Origin: QGNO01 sp964493125
GTDB lineage: Bacteria > Chloroflexota > Dehalococcoidia > Lucifugimonadales > QGNO01
Direction of reading: 5' to 3'
Assembly (NCBI GenBank): GCA_964493125.1
Contig: CAZBMS010000010.1
Location: 1-38,213, forward strand
DNA: 38,213 nt
The notes under the pieces were generated by a model. The model was not told the origin of the DNA, did not search any database, and worked only from the letters and a program-made list of their open reading frames with translations. This document shows positions 24,653 through 34,117 of the stretch, in pieces. How positions within the stretch are numbered: the stretch's first letter is position 1; each line of letters begins with the position of its first letter. Position numbers and translations under genes: made by a program.

Positions 24653-25567
24653 CTATAATTGTTCCTTTAAGGACTTTGCTAGTTGAGTAAGTATCTCGAT
24701 TGCTGCTAGATCTTCATTAGTAGACTGAGACTGAATCACAAATCCAACATTATTCTGATTCACCCTCGTGTTCCAATATAATGACCACATTCCTTCGTAA
24801 TTCCATTTCGCCATACTAGGCTCAATAAAAGGACCCATAGAAATGGTTTCGTCAGACCATTTCCCCTTTATCAGATATCCTTCATTTTCTCCTAGGTCTA
24901 CGTTTTTGACAGAGTCTATAGGTCTTCTAGGGGAATTAGGGTCCCCTTCTATAAGAGAGCCATCTTTAGAAAATGTGACGGGGAAAGATATATTTATACT
25001 GTTTCCTAGTCCCTCAAATATTAAGTGTCCCCGTGATCCAGAGACTTTTGCTTCTACAAATTCTATCCCTTTCGGGAGAGCATCTGGGAACATTGCATAA
25101 CCTAACTTGCTTCTTATTTTTGATAAAATCTGTTTATCTATATCGACATTAATTGATAATTTGGAGCCCCCATCGGTAGTAATCAAGTGACTTCCAATTT
25201 GTACATTGGTCGGAACTATAAAACTACCTTCGCAAGATTTCTCAAGGCAGATTATCGCCCCGGCTTTTTTTGCATCTAGCATGATGTCAAAAGATTTACT
25301 TAGATTGGTAACCTCCGCACCATTTTCGATGACGTATCCATGTGTGCCATATATGGTAACGGAACTCCCGGCGGTTAATGAATATGATTCGACCTTGGTT
25401 AATACTGGCCAAACGATCTGGTTCGGAATCTCCTTCGTTGAAATATCTGTTGGGTCTTTTTCATGGTTTGAAGAAGAACATCCGATCAAAAGGATGGCCA
25501 AAGTCAAATAATGCAAAGATAATGCTGACATTCGTTTATGGTTAAACATTATTTCTAATTGGGACAT
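24653..25567 (-). CDS. Hypothetical lipoprotein, 304 aa
   Basis: Not assigned to a known family. The N-terminus has a hydrophobic core ending in a lipobox LLIGC, followed by SSSN, so it should be a membrane-anchored lipoprotein. The mature part looks beta-rich and includes SVTIYGTHGYVIENGAE and a Cys-rich pair around GAIICLEKSCEG. The annotated ATG 25567 has no SD; internal ATGs at 25551 and 25530 give shorter signal peptides and one of them may be the true start. It stands alone between the convergent PAP2 gene and the divergent lon gene. Confidence 0.72.
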   Translation of the reverse strand: MSQLEIMFNHKRMSALSLHYLTLAILLIGCSSSNHEKDPTDISTKEIPNQIVWPVLTKVESYSLTAGSSVTIYGTHGYVIENGAEVTNLSKSFDIMLDAKKAGAIICLEKSCEGSFIVPTNVQIGSHLITTDGGSKLSINVDIDKQILSKIRSKLGYAMFPDALPKGIEFVEAKVSGSRGHLIFEGLGNSINISFPVTFSKDGSLIEGDPNSPRRPIDSVKNVDLGENEGYLIKGKWSDETISMGPFIEPSMAKWNYEGMWSLYWNTRVNQNNVGFVIQSQSTNEDLAAIEILTQLAKSLKEQL

Positions 25568-25702
25568 ATTGTTTCACACTAGCTCGCATGTCAACATGTG
25601 AGTCTGTCATTTATAGATAGAAAGAGATTGCTATAAACCTTCCGTGTGTTAACCTATACATTCGGTATATTGATACCTAAATTGTAGGTAGGTGAGCGTA
25701 AG

Positions 25703-28063
25703 TTGCCAAGAAAAAAGAAGGTTACAGTCGAAGATCCTGAAGAAAGCCCAAGTGTGTTTGAAGAAGTTCCTATTCTTCCAAGACGCGACTTATTGGCATT
25801 TCCAAGGTTGGTTTCACAACTCGTAGTGTTTCGTCCACTTTTTCAAAGGACTCTTGAGGAAGCCGTTGCTTATGACAGACGCATTGTTGTTGTAGGGCGT
25901 GGAAATGTGACCAGCCCTGACTTCGAAGCAGCTGATTTGTATAAAGTCGGTACTATGGGAACCGTTGGAAGAATAGTTAAAACTCCAGAAGGGGCATCTA
26001 CTGTGTGGTTACAAGGAGATGAACGTGTTCGCATATTGGAGATTACACAAACCGAACCGTTTTATAAAGGTAAAGTTGAGATAATAGCCGAAAAATCTGA
26101 TGATTCTACTGAAGAAAAAGCTTCTATGCGTTCAATTCTGAGCCTTTTTGAAAAATGTGTGCAGCTTTCAAATAATTTATCTTGGGATATATATTTGGCT
26201 GCATTGAACGCTGATACTCCAGGGTTACTTGCCGATCTAATAGCATCTTCTCTGAGTCTTGAAATGGAACAAAGGCAGGAGATATTGGAGATAGTAGAGC
26301 CTATCAATCGCCTAGCGGCAGTCAACCTTTTGCTGGCACATGAAGTTGAGGTGCTTGAAATTCAGGGACGCATCGATGATGAAGTGAGAGGTTCTCTAGA
26401 TAAATCTCATAGAGAGTATTTTCTTCGTGAGCAGATGAGGGCAATTCAACAGGAATTGACGGGAGCGGATCCACAACAACAAGAGATGGATGTTATGAAG
26501 GCTAAGATTGAGGAATCTGGAATGTCAGAGGTGGCTAAGAAAAAGGCTTTCGAAGAAGCGGACAGGCTCACTCAAATCTCTAGCGTGTCCCCAGAGCATT
26601 CGGTTGTCCGTACCTATTTGGATTGGTTGACTAATTTACCGTGGAAAAAAGGCACTAAAGACAATCTGGATATAGCTAAGGCTTCCAAGGTTTTGGAAGA
26701 TAATCACTATGGGTTACCAAAGGTTAAAGAGAGGATATTGGAGTATCTTGCTGTCCGCAAGCTTTCCAAGAATAGATTGAGAAGCCCAATTCTATGTTTG
26801 GTTGGAGCTCCGGGCGTGGGAAAGACGAGCCTAGGTAAGTCAATCGCCTTAGCGATGGGTAGAAAATTTGTTAGGGTAAGCTTGGGAGGCATAAGAGACG
26901 AGGCTGAAATTAGAGGACATCGCCGCACCTATATAGGGGCTCTACCGGGAAGAATAATACAAACTATGAAGCAGGCATCTACAAATAACCCGCTTTTTAT
27001 GCTCGATGAAATTGATAAGATTGGCGCAGACTTTAGAGGAGACCCTTCGTCCGCCCTTTTGGAAGCTCTAGATCCTGAGCAGAATGCATCGTTTAGCGAT
27101 CACTATCTCGAGGTTCCTTACGATCTATCCCAGGTAATTTTTGTTTGCACCGCTAACGTATTGGACCCTATCATTCCGGCCTTACATGATCGTATGGAAA
27201 TAATTGAGCTTCCTGGCTACACGGAGGAAGAGAAGTTGCAGATTGCTAGGAAATTTCTGTTTCCTAGGCAACTTGAAGAGCACGGCCTCACTGATGATGA
27301 CCTGAGATTTTCTGATAATGGAATTCTCAGGATAATACGAGAATATACTAGGGAGGCTGGTGTACGTAGCCTGGAGCGAGAAATTGGAGCGATATGTCGT
27401 AAAGTGGCTAAGAGAGTTGCTGAAGGAGAGAGTGGCAGAGCATTAGTAACTCCTCAATCTTTGGCGAAATATCTAGGCTCCCCTAAGTTTACTTGGGGAG
27501 TTGCAGAACAGAAAGATGAAGTGGGGGTTGCTACAGGAGTTGCTTACACGCCAGCTGGAGGAGATATTCTTTCTATAGAAGTCGCTTTGATGAAAGGGAA
27601 AGGCAATCTGATGTTGACTGGACAACTTGGTGAAGTTATGAAGGAATCTGCGCAAGCTGCATTGAGCTACTCTCGAGCTAGATCACAAGACCTTCAGCTC
27701 AAGGAAGGGTATTTTTCTTCTAAGGATATACATATACATGTTCCTGCGGGTGCTATGCCAAAAGAGGGCCCATCAGCTGGTGTCGCATTGACCACAGCCC
27801 TAGTTTCTGCTGTAACAGATCAACCCGTACGTAGGGATATGGCTATGACGGGAGAGATTACCTTGAGAGGGAAAATATTGGGAGTAGGTGGTATCAAAGA
27901 GAAGGTACTAGCTGCTCATAGGGCAGGGATATTGTCTTTCATACTGCCAGTAGAGAATCGTAAAGATGTTAACGAAATTCCAAGCAAGGTAAGAAGAGAT
28001 ATCAATTTCATTTTCGTTAAGGATATGGGTGAAGTTTTAGAATTGGTTTTAAGGAGATCTTGA
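25703..28063 (+). CDS. lon: ATP-dependent Lon protease
   Basis: A 786-residue cytoplasmic AAA+ serine protease that degrades damaged and regulatory proteins. Domains in order: N-terminal Lon substrate-binding domain (LPRRDLLAFP..., about residues 20-215), coiled linker, AAA+ module with Walker A GAPGVGKTS at residue 368 and Walker B FMLDEIDKIG, and the protease domain with catalytic Ser691 in KEGPSAG and a Lys near 734 in GGIKEK. Length is standard. It starts at TTG 25703 with AGGTGAG six bases upstream. The 135-bp upstream gap carries short palindromes (CATGTCAACATG at 25587-25598) but no HAIR-type HspR operator that I can see. Confidence 0.97.
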   Translation: MPRKKKVTVEDPEESPSVFEEVPILPRRDLLAFPRLVSQLVVFRPLFQRTLEEAVAYDRRIVVVGRGNVTSPDFEAADLYKVGTMGTVGRIVKTPEGASTVWLQGDERVRILEITQTEPFYKGKVEIIAEKSDDSTEEKASMRSILSLFEKCVQLSNNLSWDIYLAALNADTPGLLADLIASSLSLEMEQRQEILEIVEPINRLAAVNLLLAHEVEVLEIQGRIDDEVRGSLDKSHREYFLREQMRAIQQELTGADPQQQEMDVMKAKIEESGMSEVAKKKAFEEADRLTQISSVSPEHSVVRTYLDWLTNLPWKKGTKDNLDIAKASKVLEDNHYGLPKVKERILEYLAVRKLSKNRLRSPILCLVGAPGVGKTSLGKSIALAMGRKFVRVSLGGIRDEAEIRGHRRTYIGALPGRIIQTMKQASTNNPLFMLDEIDKIGADFRGDPSSALLEALDPEQNASFSDHYLEVPYDLSQVIFVCTANVLDPIIPALHDRMEIIELPGYTEEEKLQIARKFLFPRQLEEHGLTDDDLRFSDNGILRIIREYTREAGVRSLEREIGAICRKVAKRVAEGESGRALVTPQSLAKYLGSPKFTWGVAEQKDEVGVATGVAYTPAGGDILSIEVALMKGKGNLMLTGQLGEVMKESAQAALSYSRARSQDLQLKEGYFSSKDIHIHVPAGAMPKEGPSAGVALTTALVSAVTDQPVRRDMAMTGEITLRGKILGVGGIKEKVLAAHRAGILSFILPVENRKDVNEIPSKVRRDINFIFVKDMGEVLELVLRRS

Positions 28064-28141
28064 AATAAGCTTTACTACATTGCTAGTTGACTGAACTGAA
28101 GGTGTCTGTTGCCTCGTTAGTGAAAGCAGTGGGATTTTTGG

Positions 28142-28732
28142 ATGATGGTAAATAACTGGTTCGATCTAGTAATAATCTTAGTGGCGTTGATAGGCCTGAC
28201 TATAGGCTGGCGAGTCGGTTTGTTGGGGATTATCTATTACACTATAGGGATATTTGCTGGGCTATTTGTAGCATCGAACTTTAGTGATGATATTGGTGGT
28301 TGGTTTAGTCAACAAGGAGCAACTGGAGCGGTTGCTACTGTGCTAGCCTACCTTTCAATTATAATTGGCGTATTTTTCGGAGTACAGCTTGCCAAGAGTG
28401 GAACAAAAAAATCACTAAAGCTGATTTTTTTGGGATGGGTAGATTCATTAGGCTCAATATTGATCGGCGTAGTTTTCGCGTTTGGGCTGTCAGGAGCTCT
28501 TATATTAGGCGTTGCGCGTTTGTGCAGTGATATTCCTACGGATGGAGCAGCAGGTACCATAGTGGAGATGACCGGTTTCCGAGGTGGGCTTCAAAACGCT
28601 ATGGTTAACTCGAATTATGTAGGCTTTTTTATTGGTTTCACACAAGAGCTACCAGGATTCTGGCATGGATTCATTCCCGGAGAGTACAATACGGCTTTAC
28701 TAGAGATTGAGGCTTTGAAAAGCTTGCGGTGA
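28142..28732 (+). CDS. CvpA-family membrane protein
   Basis: A 196-residue integral membrane protein with about four hydrophobic helices and the CvpA pattern at the N-terminus: WFDLVIILVALIGLTIGWRVG, YYTIGIFAG, and later FLGWVDSLGSILIGVVFAF. CvpA proteins were linked to colicin V production in Escherichia coli and more recently to envelope stress and bile tolerance; the exact molecular role is unsettled. Two ATGs in tandem at 28142 and 28145 could both start it. It is 78 bp downstream of lon, and the HNH gene follows after 19 bp, so the three may share a transcript. Confidence 0.8.
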   Translation: MMVNNWFDLVIILVALIGLTIGWRVGLLGIIYYTIGIFAGLFVASNFSDDIGGWFSQQGATGAVATVLAYLSIIIGVFFGVQLAKSGTKKSLKLIFLGWVDSLGSILIGVVFAFGLSGALILGVARLCSDIPTDGAAGTIVEMTGFRGGLQNAMVNSNYVGFFIGFTQELPGFWHGFIPGEYNTALLEIEALKSLR

Positions 28733-28751
28733 TGGTGGTCGTGAGGAAGTC

Positions 28752-29285
28752 ATGGAAGTGAGAAGAGACGTCATAATGCTTCCGGTACTGGTCTTAAACC
28801 AGAACTATCAACCTCTCAATGTTTGTAATGTTCGAAGAGCTATTGTTTTACTGGGGCGTGGCAGGGCGGAGTTAATTATAAATGGAAAGCATAAAATTAT
28901 GACCGTAACTGATTCCTATGCGGCTCCTTCTGTAATAAGGCTTTTCAATTTTGTGAAGCGACCAATACTTCAGCGGCGCCTCTCTAGGGAAGAAGTATTT
29001 TCCCGTGACGGGTATCTGTGTCAGTATTGTGGTAAATCGAGGAATAACCTTACTTTGGATCATGTAGTGCCTCGATATAGAGGTGGTCCTCATAGCTGGG
29101 ATAACGTAGTTGCTGCTTGCATACCCTGCAACCATCGAAAAGCTGGAGCTACCCCGAAAGAAGCTGGAATGAACCTTATCACATTCCCGCGAGAACCTAG
29201 GCCAAATCCTTATGCTATGTTTTATAACAGGTCGTTGGAAGATGACTGGTTACAGTTTATTCCATGGGCCCAAGTCAAGGTGTAG
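28752..29285 (+). CDS. HNH endonuclease
   Basis: A 177-residue HNH nuclease. The N-terminal part has VLVLNQNYQPLNVCNVRRAI and an ILQRRLSREEVFSRDG lead-in. The zinc ribbon is CQYCGK and CIPCNHRK, and the HNH core is LDHVVPRYRGG...WDNVVAAC. This is the widespread stand-alone HNH family of unknown cellular role, found in many bacteria including Chloroflexota, and is not by itself evidence for a mobile element. ATG 28752 has GAGGAAG seven bases upstream. Its 3' end overlaps the convergent holB end by 11 bp. Confidence 0.92.
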   Translation: MEVRRDVIMLPVLVLNQNYQPLNVCNVRRAIVLLGRGRAELIINGKHKIMTVTDSYAAPSVIRLFNFVKRPILQRRLSREEVFSRDGYLCQYCGKSRNNLTLDHVVPRYRGGPHSWDNVVAACIPCNHRKAGATPKEAGMNLITFPREPRPNPYAMFYNRSLEDDWLQFIPWAQVKV

Positions 29286-30300
29286 ATGCATATAGTTCTT
29301 CTAAAGACAACATTAAGACGTCTAAGGTTATCCTAGCATTACTATTCTGATTCAGGTAATCGAGCGTTTCTATGAGTTGTTGCATGTGGTTAGCTATTCC
29401 CTTAGAAGTAAAGAATGGTTGTCTTTCTTCCAGTAGGTTTTTCCAATCAAGGTTGGTTATTAGATCGGAATTCCCTTCTATTATCATTAGTAAGTCGCGC
29501 CACCATGAAAGCCATAAAACTATGGTTCCTGGCAGTTTCTTTTTATCACGATTATGGAAACTTGAGAGTTCTTGGGAAATCTTGAATTTCTCTTCAATAT
29601 CACCATCAATAGCTCTAATTAATGTATCGACCGCTTTCTGCCTGTCGCCCAGAATAGAGGGGGTTTTTGCTGCTTCCAATGCCCAGCCTAGTCGTCCATT
29701 AGAAACTTTTGCCAATAGCTTGGCATCGACAGATTCTATAGCGTGATTTTCTGTTAGGAGATTGAACATATCGTGTTCTGAAAGTGGTTTAACTTCTAAT
29801 TTTTGGCATCGTGAAATAATAGTTGGTAGGATGCTCGCTTCGTCAGTAGCTAATAGGAGTAATACAACACTTGATGGTGGTTCTTCCAAGGTTTTTAACA
29901 AAGCATTAGCTGCTTCCTCAGCAATACTATTTACACTGTCAATTATGAAAACTCGATAGTTGCCTTCATACGGCGCAAGAGAAGAACTTCGTTCCATTTC
30001 CCGTATTTGCTGGATTCTCACAACTGTGTGCTGACGACCGGTTTCCTCATCAGTTGTGGGTGTAATGATTTGAATATCTGGATGAACTCCACTTTCTATT
30101 CGATTGCAAGGGGTGCATCCCCCGCAAGGCTTGTTGTCTCCGTCACAATTGAGAGCCTGTGCAATTTTAATGGCAGTGGCCAGTTTACCCACTTTGTGTG
30201 GTCCTACAAGCATATATGCATGGGCTACTTTGCCTTGATGGAAGCTATTTTCTAGGATGTTTGATAGTTGAACTTGCCCTAGTAGGTTCCAATTACCCAT
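29275..30300 (-). CDS. holB: DNA polymerase III delta' subunit (clamp-loader)
   Basis: A 341-residue clamp-loader subunit. The zinc ribbon CDGDNKPCGGCTPC (Cys52, 59, 62, 65) and the SRC motif ISRCQKLEV are diagnostic of delta'/gamma-tau proteins. The Walker A region is GPHKVGKLA, where the usual Ser/Thr after Lys is Leu, consistent with a delta' subunit that does not hydrolyse ATP. IDSVNSIAEEAANALLKTLEEPP is the Walker B/sensor region. ATG 30300 starts exactly one base after the deacylase stop, so it is translationally coupled to the upstream gene. The two 3' ends with the HNH gene overlap by 11 bp, leaving no room for a terminator. Confidence 0.92.
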   Translation of the reverse strand: MGNWNLLGQVQLSNILENSFHQGKVAHAYMLVGPHKVGKLATAIKIAQALNCDGDNKPCGGCTPCNRIESGVHPDIQIITPTTDEETGRQHTVVRIQQIREMERSSSLAPYEGNYRVFIIDSVNSIAEEAANALLKTLEEPPSSVVLLLLATDEASILPTIISRCQKLEVKPLSEHDMFNLLTENHAIESVDAKLLAKVSNGRLGWALEAAKTPSILGDRQKAVDTLIRAIDGDIEEKFKISQELSSFHNRDKKKLPGTIVLWLSWWRDLLMIIEGNSDLITNLDWKNLLEERQPFFTSKGIANHMQQLIETLDYLNQNSNARITLDVLMLSLEELYASTP

Positions 30301-31884
30301 CTAGGACTTCCCATGTCGAAGTACAGTACCTGGCGTCGATCCATTATGTATTCCATCGTCTACTACCACGACACCGTTAACTATCACATATGGGATCCCC
30401 AAAGGGTATTGTTTTGGGTTTGTCCTTGTAGCAGGTGCCTTAACTGTCTCAGGATTGAAAATCACTATGTCCGCTTTCGCTCCGTCTCTGATAAGCCCTC
30501 TTTCCCTCAACCCAAGTCTTTGAGCTGGGAAAGACGTCATTTTTCTTATCGCCTCAGGGAGCCTTAGCTGTTTTTCGGCTCTTACAAATTCAGCTAGTAC
30601 TACTGGGAAGCAGCCGTAAGTTCTTGGGCTTGGCCACTCTCCGAACAATATGGCGTCGCTCGCAATCATCCCGTACGGATGTGCAACGAAATTTGGCAAG
30701 GTTTGAGCATTGGTCCCAGGACTCACGTAAGAGATGCCGAGATTTTCATCTAGCAAAAGATCAAAAAGTGCATCTAACGGATCCTGATCTCTGCTGCGCC
30801 CTATTTCCGCTATCGACAAACCCTCGTATACACTGTTTTTGGGTTTTCGGAAGGCAGTTAACCACCACTCTTCTAAATTGAGTGGCTTCCTAGGTCCTGT
30901 AAGCATATCTTTCTTAATTTTCTCTCTTTGCTTATTAGACCTGAGGTTCATTTTGAGGGGTTCCGGTCCGCCGTCTTTCGCCCAGTTAGGCAACTCGATT
31001 AAAATTCTGGTTCCTGAATATATGTACGTGTAGCAATCAAAGGTGACGTCTAAGCCTTCATCTCGTGAATTTTCGACAAGGCCGATATAGTCAAAATGTG
31101 TACCTGTGCCCTGAGCTGTTTGTCTGTAATGGGTCAAATGCACCGGTACTCCACTTCCTCTACCTATGTCCACGGCCTCTTCAAATGGTGCCATGTGGGA
31201 TTTTCTTCTCAGCTCTCCCCTAGTGTGCGTATGGTAGAACCCTCCCATGCTTGTAACAACTTTGTTTAATTCTATTAGTTCATTTGTATCTGCGAACGAA
31301 CCAGGTGGGTAGTCTAATCCGGTCGACATTCCGAAGGATCCTTCCTCCATTGTTTCTCTTAGAATTGCCTTCATGTCTTCCATATTTTGTTTTGTAGCGG
31401 GTTTGTTGTACCAACCCATAGACCAAATTCTAATCGGGGAGTTGCCGACTATAAAGGCTATATTAGGTGACACACTTTTTTCATACATCGAAAGAAAGTC
31501 GTCAACCCTACGCCAGTCTCGACCAACAGGCATTACGTCGTTCAAGCCAGAATCCAACTCTACGAAAGCTTCTAGATCTTCTCTGGTTTTGAACGGAGCT
31601 GCTGAGTTGCCGTCTATGCCTATCAGTTCTGTTGTGACCCCTTGTCTTATCTTCGGCTCATTATTGGGTTCCCGGAGCATTGTGAGCCCTCCATGTGAGT
31701 GAAGATCAACGAATCCTGGGCTCACTACGTGGTTCGTAGCATCTATGACTCGTTGGGCTTGTATATGACTCGTATCACCTCTGACTATCTTTAACGTGTC
31801 TCCTTCAACTACTACTGATCCGTAGTAGCCAGGATTCCCGGTGCCATCCAAAATTAAGCCATTCTTGATTAAAAGGTTAACCAT
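30301..31884 (-). CDS. N-acyl-D-amino-acid deacylase / D-aminoacylase (amidohydrolase)
   Basis: A 527-residue amidohydrolase. The metal motif VSPGFVDLHSHGG follows an N-terminal beta-sandwich, and later signatures are MSTGLDYPPGSFADT, FYHTHTRGE, VHLTHYRQTA and ASDAILFGEWPSPRTYG. It hydrolyses N-acyl-D-amino acids (or related D-amino-acid derivatives or dihydropyrimidines) to the free amino acid. ATG has a GGGAGG SD. It is contiguous with holB. Together with the D-glutamate-cyclase-like gene further right it hints at D-amino-acid recycling; the acyl group and amino acid are not resolved by sequence. Confidence 0.9.
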   Translation of the reverse strand: MVNLLIKNGLILDGTGNPGYYGSVVVEGDTLKIVRGDTSHIQAQRVIDATNHVVSPGFVDLHSHGGLTMLREPNNEPKIRQGVTTELIGIDGNSAAPFKTREDLEAFVELDSGLNDVMPVGRDWRRVDDFLSMYEKSVSPNIAFIVGNSPIRIWSMGWYNKPATKQNMEDMKAILRETMEEGSFGMSTGLDYPPGSFADTNELIELNKVVTSMGGFYHTHTRGELRRKSHMAPFEEAVDIGRGSGVPVHLTHYRQTAQGTGTHFDYIGLVENSRDEGLDVTFDCYTYIYSGTRILIELPNWAKDGGPEPLKMNLRSNKQREKIKKDMLTGPRKPLNLEEWWLTAFRKPKNSVYEGLSIAEIGRSRDQDPLDALFDLLLDENLGISYVSPGTNAQTLPNFVAHPYGMIASDAILFGEWPSPRTYGCFPVVLAEFVRAEKQLRLPEAIRKMTSFPAQRLGLRERGLIRDGAKADIVIFNPETVKAPATRTNPKQYPLGIPYVIVNGVVVVDDGIHNGSTPGTVLRHGKS

Positions 31885-32038
31885 ACTAAAGCCTCCCTAT
31901 GTACGTACAAAATGCATCATAGTACTGGCAGGCTTATCGGGCAATAGTTTTAACGGTGCCTTTGGTAAAAGCTGTTTGTGGTATTAGATGTAGCTTGTCG
32001 AATTCCGTGGAACAGTAGATAAGGCTTGTGGTTATGTT

Positions 32039-32725
32039 TTACGTTTCCTTAACGTCTTTTGAATTTGATTGATCACTGTTTCCATTTTCCGTACCTTGGG
32101 AACTCTGATTTTGATTAGCTACAATCCAATTTTGTAGCCAACGTCGATATTCATCTAGGGCTGGAGGAGACACATAAAACACTTCTACATCTGTCGGAAA
32201 CTGTACTTGGTGGCGCTCGTTAATTAATAAAATGCCTACCTCATCATTCCCGAGAGATTCGTTTATGCGGTTGCTTATATAAGCATATCGGTTCTTCAGA
32301 TTTTCCAAAAACATCTCTTGTAACATCCCAGGCACTTTGTCGCTTATCAATGGGATCATTAGGCATCTTTGCAGATCTATAAATTCCAACAAGATATCCT
32401 CATTTTCAGTTGCTTCTATTGAGGCCTGGTTTGCACGTTTAGAAATAGCGAATTTGTATGAACGTTCGTCTATTGACTTCAATTTAGACAGGCCAGCATC
32501 GTCCTTTTCAGTCAGGCTTTCATGATAGATATGCGAAATTGCACCTATCTGCGCTTCAAGGGACTCCACTTGCGATTGCATTTGCACCCAGTATTTTTGC
32601 AGAAGCAATTCGCCTTCTTCCGGTTGGTTGGGGAATTTGTGAATCAACGGCACCAGCAGTAATTTACGTTTATTTTGGAACGTGTTAGCTTCCGGTTTTT
32701 CGACTTTACCCAACTTTGGCGTCAT
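32039..32725 (-). CDS. Hypothetical protein, 228 aa, coupled to lysA
   Basis: I do not recognise a family. The protein is soluble, charged and largely helical, with likely coiled-coil segments (around residues 45-95 and 125-160) and a polar, Asn/Gln/Ser-rich C-terminal tail. There is no signal peptide or membrane segment. It starts two bases after the lysA stop (ATG 32725 beside TAA 32728-32730), so it is almost surely co-translated with lysA. About 150 bp separates its stop from the downstream deacylase. A link to lysine or cell-wall metabolism is inference only. Confidence 0.75.
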   Translation of the reverse strand: MTPKLGKVEKPEANTFQNKRKLLLVPLIHKFPNQPEEGELLLQKYWVQMQSQVESLEAQIGAISHIYHESLTEKDDAGLSKLKSIDERSYKFAISKRANQASIEATENEDILLEFIDLQRCLMIPLISDKVPGMLQEMFLENLKNRYAYISNRINESLGNDEVGILLINERHQVQFPTDVEVFYVSPPALDEYRRWLQNWIVANQNQSSQGTENGNSDQSNSKDVKET

Positions 32726-32727
32726 TG

Positions 32728-34044
32728 TTAGATCACGTCGGATGCCATTAAGTCTTCATAGGTCTCGCGCCTACGGATTACACGACTAGATCCATCTTTT
32801 ACTAGCACTAGGCATGGCCTTGGAGACATGTTGTAATTGCTCGACATTGGTATGCAATAGGCTCCTGACGCAGGGATGGCTATAATGTCACCCGGTTCGG
32901 TTGGTGCGAGGTTGACGTCGTTAATTAAGATATCACCGGACTCGCAATATTTTCCGGCGATTGTTACCTTATCAGAGGGATCGTTCCCCATTTTGTTGGC
33001 TACTATTGCCTCGTATGAGGCTTGATAAAGCGCGGGTCTGATATTGTCTCCCATACCTCCGTCAACACTCAGATAAGTCCTGATTCCTGGTATGGTCTTG
33101 CGTGCCCCGGTTGTGTATACGGCAACACCAGCTGGCCCAACTATTGAGCGTCCCGGCTCGACCAACAATTTGGGATGCTCTAGCTTGAAATCTTCGCAGG
33201 CACTTATTACTTCAGATGTTATAGCAGAAGCAAAGTCGTTAATTGAAGGCGGGTTGTCATCTCTTGTGTATGCTATTCCAAAGCCACCACCAGGGCTGAA
33301 CTCGGATAACGTAAGTCCCTCATCTTGCATTTCAGATGCGAACTTTATGGCGACGCGTATCGCCTTTTGATAAGGATCAAACTCGAAAAGTTGTGAGCCT
33401 ATATGACAGTGCAATCCTATTAAGTTCAGATGAGGGGATGAGACAATTTCCTTTACAGCAAGAGCGGCGTCTCCAGTGTCAATAGCGAATCCAAATTTGC
33501 TATCTAGTATGCCTGTGGATATGTAGCTATGAGTATGTGGGTCAACGGCCGGAGATACCCGTATTAATACATCCTGAATGTTGTTACTCTGCGAAGCAAT
33601 TTCCTCAAGCAGAGCAATCTCATAAAAACTATCTATGACTATTCGCCCGATTCCGAGGGTTACTGCTTCCGTTAACTCTTGTCTACTTTTGTTATTTCCG
33701 TGGAAGTAAATGTCTTTTAAAGGGGCTCCACCAGCGTTTGCCAAAGCTAATTCCCCGCCAGAGACCACGTCCAACCCCAACTTTTCGTCAACGATGATCT
33801 TAGTGATCGCCAAGTTTGCCAAAGCTTTAGACCCGTAAATAATTTGGCTATTCGGGTAAAGTTCGTTAAACGCTATCCGAAAACTTGAGCACCTGTTACG
33901 CACTGTGTCCTCGTCAATTATGTATAGAGGAGTGCCGTATTGTGAAGCGAGATCCGTTACACTACAGTCTCCAATGACTAGATGCCCTTTGTCATTAGTC
34001 TTTGCGGTGTCAGGGAAAACATGTTTTGCTGGAAAGTTCATCAT
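32728..34044 (-). CDS. lysA: Diaminopimelate decarboxylase
   Basis: The last step of lysine synthesis: meso-diaminopimelate to lysine. 438 residues, typical of LysA. PLP lysine is Lys73 in YGSKAL, a slight variant of the usual YAVKAN. HCHIGSQL, PGGGFGI, EPGRSIVG and GKYCESGD (with the conserved Cys) are all present. The start is one of two tandem ATGs (34044 or 34041) with no SD; a palindrome and an apparent promoter sit directly upstream, so the message may be leaderless. It is co-directional with the unknown gene at 32039-32725. Confidence 0.96.
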   Translation of the reverse strand: MMNFPAKHVFPDTAKTNDKGHLVIGDCSVTDLASQYGTPLYIIDEDTVRNRCSSFRIAFNELYPNSQIIYGSKALANLAITKIIVDEKLGLDVVSGGELALANAGGAPLKDIYFHGNNKSRQELTEAVTLGIGRIVIDSFYEIALLEEIASQSNNIQDVLIRVSPAVDPHTHSYISTGILDSKFGFAIDTGDAALAVKEIVSSPHLNLIGLHCHIGSQLFEFDPYQKAIRVAIKFASEMQDEGLTLSEFSPGGGFGIAYTRDDNPPSINDFASAITSEVISACEDFKLEHPKLLVEPGRSIVGPAGVAVYTTGARKTIPGIRTYLSVDGGMGDNIRPALYQASYEAIVANKMGNDPSDKVTIAGKYCESGDILINDVNLAPTEPGDIIAIPASGAYCIPMSSNYNMSPRPCLVLVKDGSSRVIRRRETYEDLMASDVI

Positions 34045-34046
34045 GG

Positions 34047-34071
34047 ATTGCCTATGTTACGGATAGGCAAT
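34047..34071. promoter_or_regulatory. Perfect 9-bp inverted repeat (operator candidate) before lysA
   Basis: ATTGCCTAT (34047-34055) and ATAGGCAAT (34063-34071) are perfect inverted repeats separated by 7 bp, centred within the proposed lysA promoter and ending three bases from the start codon. The layout fits a repressor or dual-function regulator binding at the -10 region. It could alternatively form an RNA hairpin if transcription starts further upstream. Confidence 0.65.
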
Positions 34072-34082
34072 ATAAGTGTCAA
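34054..34082 (-). promoter_or_regulatory. Candidate lysA promoter
   Basis: On the minus strand a perfect TTGACA (34082-34077), a 17-bp spacer and TAACAT (34059-34054) lie just upstream of lysA. The predicted +1 falls near 34047, only three bases from ATG 34044, so the transcript would have almost no leader. The absence of an SD agrees with this. Confidence 0.55.
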
Positions 34083-34117
34083 TCTGATCTCTTCTTCCGT
34101 CTGTAATGTCTAGGGGT

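Noticed and set aside
28752..29285. HNH gene as a sign of a homing or mobile element
   Set aside because: It is a normal-length stand-alone HNH family member within housekeeping genes, with no intron, intein or repeat around it.
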